From Lyophyllum atratum (taxonomy: Eukaryota; Basidiomycota; Agaricomycetes; Agaricales; Lyophyllaceae), in assembly GCA_014905825.1 (NCBI GenBank), contig JACGCN010000001.1, forward strand, positions 992,001 to 1,056,000: a stretch of DNA of 64,000 nt, read 5' to 3'. Numbering within the stretch: position 1 is the stretch's first letter; the number at the start of each line of letters is the position of its first letter. A program made the translations under genes and the position numbers. Shown piece after piece: positions 56,894 to 64,000 of the stretch. The notes beneath the pieces were generated by a model, which saw only the letters and a list, made by a program, of their open reading frames with translations, searched no databases and was not told the origin of the DNA.

Positions 56894-59800
56894 CTAAGGA
56901 GGATCAGTCCTGTGAAGTCCTTTGATAACGAGGAAGGACATACTTGTTAATGTATCGGCCACGACGACATCCCTCTCCTGGTCCTCCGCAGCGCGGCTCG
57001 CCAGGGCACGATTGATGTATTTACGAAAAGCAGCGCCGGTGGATTCAAGCATCTTCTCTACGCGGGGCCTCTTATGAGGATATGCCTTCAAAAAGTGGTG
57101 AAGCTCCGTAATGCCTTCCTTGTGCAAGGCACCGGTGGTTTCACTGGAAATGTGCCCAATGATGGCAAGTAACTGTGCATCGGGATCTGGTTCCTCAACG
57201 GTCGGAGAAAACACGCCGTTTCCGTTTGCTGAGGAAGAACTTGGACTTGTTCGATGACTGGGGGAGTGACGATGCCCGACAGAATTTGCGGAGGATGCAG
57301 TCTCTTGAGGGGAAATCGGTCTGCTTGATGATGGCGAGACTGGCCTTGTACCCTGCTCGATAGGGATCCCGTTTCGACGATTTGGTGCATCCGCGCCAGG
57401 GCGAGAGCTTGAATTAAGGATTCGGTATACATATGGATAGACGATGGTCGCTGATGGATCATCGAACGCCGCCGAGAGCAAGTCGTAGACATCATCCCCA
57501 TAGTGAGCTACACAGGTATCAAATGAGTATGGCGTTGCAACGAGAAATAAACTGCACTCACCGACGACATGTTGTATAATAACTTTTATCGTTCTCAAAG
57601 GCATATCACCACACGGCACCTTGTTCGTAGCTCGCGCGCGCCATTCATTTGGAGGGACAGATTGAAGGAAATGCTCTATGGCTGGGAAAAGTTCAACAGG
57701 ATCGAGTTTTTCCTCGCTCAGATCCTGGGGGATATTCCGCGCCAATTTCCAGACGCATTTCAAGACAAGCTCCGCGACCTTGGACTCTTTGGAGTCTACT
57801 AGAGTGCCATTGCTTGGGAAAGGCTTGACAATCTGCAGCAAAAGAGCGAACAAAGCACTGACGGGAGTATGTCCAGTGAGTAGTGACGTCTCCGATGACG
57901 GAAACACGCTTACCGGAATATCGACATCCTTCTACCAGTCGCAAACAACCTTAAGATTATCATATTGATAAATCGCGATAAGTCCTTCACTTTCTTGACC
58001 TGACTGTCATCGGTTTCAAGGAGCCGTAGCGTCAGCTCCTCCAATAGTGATGTCAAAATATCCACAGTCAATGACTCTGCCAAATAAGCATGGTCGCAGA
58101 AGTTATTCAGTGTCTGGATTAGATGTTTGGCCAAGCGGAAATTGTCGTCAGGTATGAGATCCTCAGGTCGATCAAAGACGTGAGCCATTTGCAGAGTGAT
58201 GGTCTCGATCAGGCCTTCAGTATGGTCCGCCAGTTCGCGATACTGGGGAATAGAGGGACCTGCCTCTGGTCCGACGGCAAGGATTTTCTGGACCTTCTTG
58301 AGAGCATCAACGCTGCGGGTGGCATCGCTGCTCAGGATGCTCGAAATCGTAATGGTGATGTCATCAGACGCCGGAGCGATGGCGAGTTCATTGCTGGCGT
58401 CGTCCAACGGAGTAGATTCCGTCTCACTGCGGCTGCTGGAAGGGGCTGGCTCGTCCATGAGTGCATCCTCACGCGTAGCGGGATGAGCTGGCTGAGAAAG
58501 CACCGGACGAGGACGTCCAAGCCTTGAAGGTAACATGCTTTTCGGTCGTGCAATTCCTTTCGGAGACGTAGGCACAGCTGTATGAGGGTTCTCGATGGCT
58601 CGTGACATACGTACAGGCGATTCGGATCGAGGAACACTGGACGTAGTTGGTGACCCCGAACGCGCCGCCTTAGCCGGTGACGCTGGACGAGCGAGTCGCG
58701 AGGGACCAGCTGCAATAGAAGGACTGGCTGGCCGAGGCAGGGCGGCTAATCGTGAAACCGCCAAGGGAGAGCCCGGTCTGACGTTCCCGGCAGCCAGGCG
58801 AGCTATTGCAGGGGGAGCACTAGGAGCAGACTCTTGCGTATCATGAGAGGTCGGACCGGGCACTCGTCGCAATCGTTCTTCCAACTGTGTCTTGTCTTTG
58901 GGCGATAATGGGCCAGCCAACGACCACACTTTTTCGCCAACAAGTGTATATCCTTCGCTATAAACCTCATGAGTAGAATAATCGTATGACAACAGACCAT
59001 CTTGCCTTAGAGTACCAAGAGCCGACTTTCGCACTTGAGAGTCTTTGTCGGAGAGCATGGATGCGACAATGGGGAAAGCCTTGGTAGGCTCACAAGCTCC
59101 CATACCCGATTTTTTCAGTATGCTGGCCATTTCATCAAGTGTTCCTTGGCGAGTCTTCGCAATTTTCGATTTGAGACCATGATCCAAGAGCAATTGGAAC
59201 ACACGGCTGTAAGCATAGACTTTGGGGAGGGTTCGAATGATTTGCTGAACTCTACCCCGAACTTGCTCGCGGGCATCACCAAGCTATAAGAAGCCTCTTC
59301 AACTTGGAGATCACAGATAAATATGGTAGGGAATACCTTGAAGACTATTGTTGGTATGAAGCAGAGCGCCTCCCCGTCTGTGAGCTGGTAATTAACGCTT
59401 CGGAGGAATCCCAGAACTGCTTCGACAACATCCAAGCACTTCGATATCAAGTTTGGCTGCGGTTCATGGGCCTTTATGGAAATGTATTTGAGCGGTAGGT
59501 CGAGGTTGGCAAGGCAGACAATCTCGACGCTTTCATCAGCATTCTGGGCATTGGCAAAAAAGTCACTCATCATGGTAAGGCCATGAATGTGATCATTGAC
59601 GGCGTTGTGATCGTGACTGAATAGGCGAGCAACGAGATCTTTTGATGCGTGTGGTTCCATTTGACTTTGTAACAGATCAGCGAGATCCTTGCGAGTTGGT
59701 CCACCTTCGTTGATCCATTTTTGCGCGTCTTTACCACATCTCGCCTTTTTGGCATCGACGCTCACTCCATAAAATGGCAACGTATGGGTGGGAGAATGAG

Positions 59801-62800
59801 ATGTGACCACCCCAGCCGCGGCGGATCGTTTGAGACCAGTGACAGATGGTTTTGCTCGCGACGATGGTGCCTCGACCGGCGTTTCTGGGCGAGATTCAGG
59901 ACGACTGCCACCCTGAGGTAACTTCCGACGAACACCGGTCAATTTTGGACCTGAAGTCGTTGGAGGCGGCACTGCTGTCGTCGGAGACTCTGGCGGAGGA
60001 CTATCTGAAGTCGGAGGTGCGACTGGCTTTGTTGCTTTCACGGCGGGAATGTGTGCCGATGTAGGGGGAGGGGCTGGACGAGCGGCCTGTATTAGAGGAA
60101 CGGCACTCGAACGCGACGCTGGTTTGAGTGAGTTGGTCTGCTGCATCACATAATCGAACCCTGCGCAGGCGATCAAAGTTGGTAATAACCCTTGAGCACC
60201 CTTCCGCACTTCGCTGTTGCGGTCATCGAGAGACGTAACAACTGGAGTTGCCAATGCATTGAGCTCCAGAGTTGCAGGGGCAGGATGCTCTTTGAACCAA
60301 TCCGCCAGCCAATTGAAGAGAGTGCCTTTTTGCATAGGATTGGTGGTTTCCAGGCCGGTGGTTATTCCAGGGACCATGGCATCCACGCCTTCACAGGCTG
60401 TGGCGATGGAAACCAAAGCCTGAAGAGCAGCTGCGCGAATTGGAGCTTTTTGATCTGCCAAAACGGTGCAAACTGGTGGAACAAGAAGGCGAGCGTGTTT
60501 CTCGAATGATTTGCCCATTCCTGTGGATATGCGACACACAATATCCAAAGCCAAAGTCTGCACAGCTTTGTTTGTGTCAACCACCCTGACTTTCAGAACC
60601 TGACCGATTTCCCCTTGTACACAATTGTGTGAGTTTGAATATTGGAAAAAAAGGTCGAAGATCTCTACCCATAGCTCCTTTGAGGCGCTTGTTACTGCCT
60701 TGGTCAAGAATTGCTTGGAATGTCTCAAGCGCCTCTTTCTTCGTCTTCCAAGACTCGCTCTTGGCGTCTGCCAAAATGGTCGTTCCCTTTAATAAACTAT
60801 CAACTTCAACGCGGGGGAACAAATCATCCAAAGGATCGCCTTGCTGCGCGGTACTAGTTGACCCCGACCCAGACGAGACCATGGTTGCAAGATCAACCGA
60901 TGTTCGGGTGGGCTCTGGCGCAGGAGTGCCATCGGCTTTGTCGAACTCCGAAGTGATAGTATTCAGTAATTGCGGATTAAGATCCTCTAGAAAGTCTTTG
61001 ATGCCTTTTGCAGAAAGATTAGCGTTTAATGAAGCCTCTGACACATGTAAACTCACTGGAGCCCGCAAATAGCTTTACTGTTACCAATGTCTTGGTGGCA
61101 CTGGTGCGAACAGCAGCATTGGAATTCTGCAGTGAGGCCTTCAGGAATTCGATGAGACTTCGTAAGGCCAAGCCCATGATGCCAAACTCGGTTAACGCTG
61201 TGTTTATCCACGTGACTGCGTCGGCAAGGACTTTGGGAGCCTTCAGCTTGGACAGCGGTTCATATGCTGGAAACATTGAGAATCTGGTCGGAGAACTAGA
61301 AGTAAAAACATACACTGATTCAAGACGAACTGCAACGAGGTCTTCTCAGAGAAAGCCAATAATGTCTCACCCGCCGGTTTCTTTAACTTCATGTCCCCTA
61401 GTTTCTCAATGAGGTGACCGACACATAGGGCAGCGCAGGATCGGCCAAAAGATGGACATTTCTCAACCAATAGAGCAAGAATGGCATATGCTTTTGCAGA
61501 AACCTGGGCATTAAGGTGTCAACACGGTCCTCGGTAACATAACATATCGAACATACCTGAAAATTCTTCTCCGCCCAGCATTTCTTTGCCAACGCCCTCA
61601 CCAAAACTTCTGCATCAAGCGTATCCGTTTCATTTTCCACCCAGGTAAGCATTTCTTCAAGTGCGGCTAATCTTGTTTTCCAGTTTGCATCACCGAGGTC
61701 GCTCATAATGGATGATGGCAGCGTCTCAGTGGCGAGGACCTCTGCATCTTCTGGTGTATGCTTATATTTGAAAGTATCGAGGGCACCGGGTCCTGCGGAT
61801 GGGGTAGGTTTGGACGATTTGGTCGCTGCAACCTGGGCTGGCTTCTTCGCTGTGGCCGTCGTAGGTGGCTTTTTGACCTGTTGAAATAGTGTCAGTACTT
61901 CTCAGGGAAGGCTGAGTGAGGCAACTTACAGCGGCCTTCACGGGGGGCTTACTCGTTGGTGGCTTGACTTCGGGAGTCTCATTCTCGTCAACGGGGGCTG
62001 CTTTCACAACGGCAGGTGCTTTCTTGGGGGCGACAGTCTTGGGAGCTTGGGCAGGAGCTTTTTGCGCCACTGGTTTCGGTGGGGCAGCTTTGGCGGACGT
62101 ACACTTGACAGTAGCTTTTTGGTACGCTTCTTGTACCTTGGCTTTCCTCACATCCGCCAAGCCATCCATGACTGCATTTAGAGGACGCTCTCCTACCATC
62201 TTCATCAACGTCCCTAGGCAAGTCGCCGCTTCGTTTCGCGCACCCTCAAAACCATCTTCAAGCAAGGTTGCCAAGATATCGGAGATGGGCTTTATGTGCG
62301 AAGGTGGGATTGGTGATGGAGATGTTGCAAGGCATCTACCCAGAAATTTCAACGTTCCTTCCTTCACTTGCGGATTTTTGGACTTCATGGCAGATTCGAG
62401 ATCTGGGATGATGTCCGAAAGAGTAGTCTTTCATTCAAGGATAAGATTGGTTGAAGTGTTCGTGAGACATAAAGAGAAACACTCACTGTAGCAAAGACCG
62501 CATCCAATGCTGTGCCAATGGAATCCGTGACAGTAGCCTTTCTCTCCTTCATTCTTTCCAGCATCAACGAAACTACCCCCTCTCGATACTTCCCGAAAGC
62601 CGACATCAACCCTTTCGCTAATTCCTCGATGCAAGAAGCTGCCACCATAACGCAGTTGATATTTGCATCCCCCGAGACACGAGCGGCAAGAGACCTTGCT
62701 AGTTCACCCAGCTCCGAAGCATCCTTGATCCTGGGAGTCGACGCTAATACTGTCAGGAGGTCGTCGAGAGCTTCCTTGCGCTCTTTCCACTTCGTTGACT

Positions 62801-63932
62801 TGAGCGTGACTTGAAGGGTGGGAGAAAGTTTAGGGACGATATCGACAGGTTCAGCAAAAGCTCGTGGATCCAAGACGGTTTCTATGAAAGCCTTGAGTAT
62901 TATGATTCTCATCGAACAAGTGAAGGGTTACCTTCAGGTTCCCCTCCCTGAGTCTCGTCAGCCTGCTCGTGATTACTGCCTAGACTTTCCGCTTCGCGAG
63001 CTTGTAGGCGAGTAAGCCTATCAGGCTTGAGTGTACCCTTGCCTTTCCCGTCACTCTCCATGCCATCGAAAGCTTCCTTCAACTCCTTCACTTGCACAGG
63101 TTTCAGGTCCGCTAGCCATGGCTCAATGCCAGCCCCAATATATTGATAAAGGATATGAGTAAGTGTTGTCCCCTCGGCTCTGACCGTCTTATCGTTGTGC
63201 GAAAAGATCTTGGGCAAAGCTTTGAGGAGTGGGGGCGGTGGAGTGACTTGAGTACCAAAAACTCTACAAAATAGAAAACAAGGGTTAATATCTTTCCTGT
63301 ATCATAGGAAAGAGATAGAGATTGATTATCGACATCACCAGGACTCGCGAGGCTGCCTAAACGTAATCATTAAGAACACGACTCACCGAATGATTTCTCT
63401 CAGCGCAAATATACAGCCAGCCACAGACTTGGGCTGCTTGGCCCCTAATCCAGGCAATATATCAACCTAGCAGACGCGTAAGAATGAGATGTGCGTCGTA
63501 CGTGGAGAGCACACCTATTCAACGTACCACGACCCCTGCGCCTCCATTTTCAACTTCAACATATTGCAAGGTCAGCTCCACAGCCTGTGCTCTCGTCCCA
63601 GCTCTCGATGAGCCAAAACATTTATCAACCAAAGCAGGTATCACAGCCTCGCGCGTCTTCGCAGCAGTTTCTCCAGCAAACTTGACGAATGCCACAAGAC
63701 ATTCTACTCCTTTCTCCTGCGCTACCGCGTTGGAGTCGGTCGCGATTTTCTTGAGAAGGTCAGGGTTGTTAATATAGGGCTTGAACGCGGGATCAGTATC
63801 TGAGGCAGTCGTTTGGAATGTCTTGACGAGGGCCTCGTAGGCGCTGACGCGAGCTTTCCAGTTCTTGTGTGAGAGTCGGTCATGGATGGGTATAAGAGAG
63901 AAGTCCTCTTCCTGTGGAGGTGGACCGTCCAT
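56894..63932 (-). CDS. STU2: XMAP215/Stu2-type microtubule polymerase with five TOG domains
   Basis: Binds tubulin dimers and speeds microtubule plus-end growth. Start MDGPPPQEEDFSLIPIHDRL at 63932, directly followed by TOG1 (SHKNWKARVSAYEALVKTFQ). TOG2 is near 62830-62400 (KSTKWKERKEALDDLLTVLA). A Lys/Pro/Ala linker (61990-61800) precedes TOG3 (GDANWKTRLAALEEMLTWVE). TOG4 starts SESWKTKKEALETFQAIL near 60760, with LEIFDLFFQ-like helices. A Ser/Pro linker precedes TOG5 (59290-58900, with KLGDAREQVRGRVQQIIRTL and KTRQGTLDEMASILKK). The C-terminal part is Ser/Pro/Arg-rich and then helical, ending HRTDPP at 56894. The W-K-x-R-x-A-L/E signature marks each TOG start. About twelve introns join well, for example a 52-nt intron at about 61055 linking FAGS to IKDFLEDLNPQL. 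The product is close to 2,000 residues. Confidence 0.95.
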
Positions 63933-64000
63933 GCCTCTAAGGACTTGTTGCGCGAGTTGTTCAGGTAGAAGATGAGAAAACGCGTTCCTCGGTTGATTGC

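Noticed and set aside
59500..60070. Long plus-strand open frames opposite STU2
   Set aside because: They mirror the minus-strand TOG exons, have Cys/Arg-rich chance composition, and the minus strand holds continuous TOG homology.
61019..61072. Minus-strand peptide after the Gly-Ser of the TOG3-4 linker (FTCVRGFIKR, or the SLHVSEASLNAN frame)
   Set aside because: It is intronic: a 52-nt GT-AG intron with donor gtgagt joins FAGS directly to IKDFLEDLNPQL.
1..64000. tRNA genes, rRNA, CRISPR arrays, bacterial operons
   Set aside because: No cloverleaf-compatible A and B box pairs were noticed in intergenic DNA, no spaced identical repeats, and genes have spliceosomal introns, which rules out bacterial organisation.

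Overview
This is a 64 kb stretch of nuclear DNA from a filamentous basidiomycete, most likely an Agaricomycete. The signs are: about 25 closely packed genes on both strands, most split by many 45-65 nt GT-AG introns; pyrimidine-rich leaders just before start codons; the fungal beta-1,3-glucan synthase; and at least two protein types that I know only as uncharacterised Agaricomycete proteins. Nothing looks bacterial, viral or mitochondrial, and I see no CRISPR array, rRNA, tRNA or intact transposon. Spans given for split genes run from start codon to stop codon and include introns. Many splice sites were joined by eye.

Layout: 1-6.3 kb holds a partial FAD monooxygenase, dipeptidyl peptidase III and a PTC7-type phosphatase. 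6.5-18.5 kb holds a conserved leucine-rich hypothetical gene, facing FKS1 across only 113 bp, then a FHIP (RAI16-like) trafficking protein. 18.6-25.8 kb holds a DNAJC9-like J protein, a PAP2 lipid-phosphatase-like protein, a multi-span UPF0658 Golgi-type membrane protein, a SWIM-zinc-finger/ATP-dependent DNA ligase, and the translation factor TMA22/DENR. 25.8-27.7 kb has no clear gene. 27.7-40.8 kb holds a SET-domain methyltransferase, an SDR reductase, a long disordered protein, a CCCH zinc-finger protein, an EEB1/EHT1-like alpha/beta hydrolase, an RWD protein and mitochondrial ribosomal protein bS21m. 42-45.3 kb holds an Agaricomycete orphan and the cyclin CTK2. 47.7-64 kb holds eIF2B-alpha (GCN3), an intronless orphan, methionine aminopeptidase 1, a GPT2/SCT1-type acyltransferase and a five-TOG STU2/XMAP215 microtubule polymerase.

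Most genes are conserved housekeeping functions (translation, cell wall, lipid synthesis, trafficking, cytoskeleton). They are not a pathway cluster; the order looks like ordinary fungal synteny, with divergent pairs sharing 110-280 bp promoters and convergent pairs 70-150 bp apart.

The most useful observations are: (1) one-base frame breaks in otherwise well conserved genes, including essential FKS1, two or three of them next to C or G runs, which point to sequence error rather than gene death; (2) the SWIM finger joined to a compact DNA ligase; (3) an Fks1 that departs from the yeast sequence at both echinocandin hot spots; and (4) several orphan genes and gene-free gaps.
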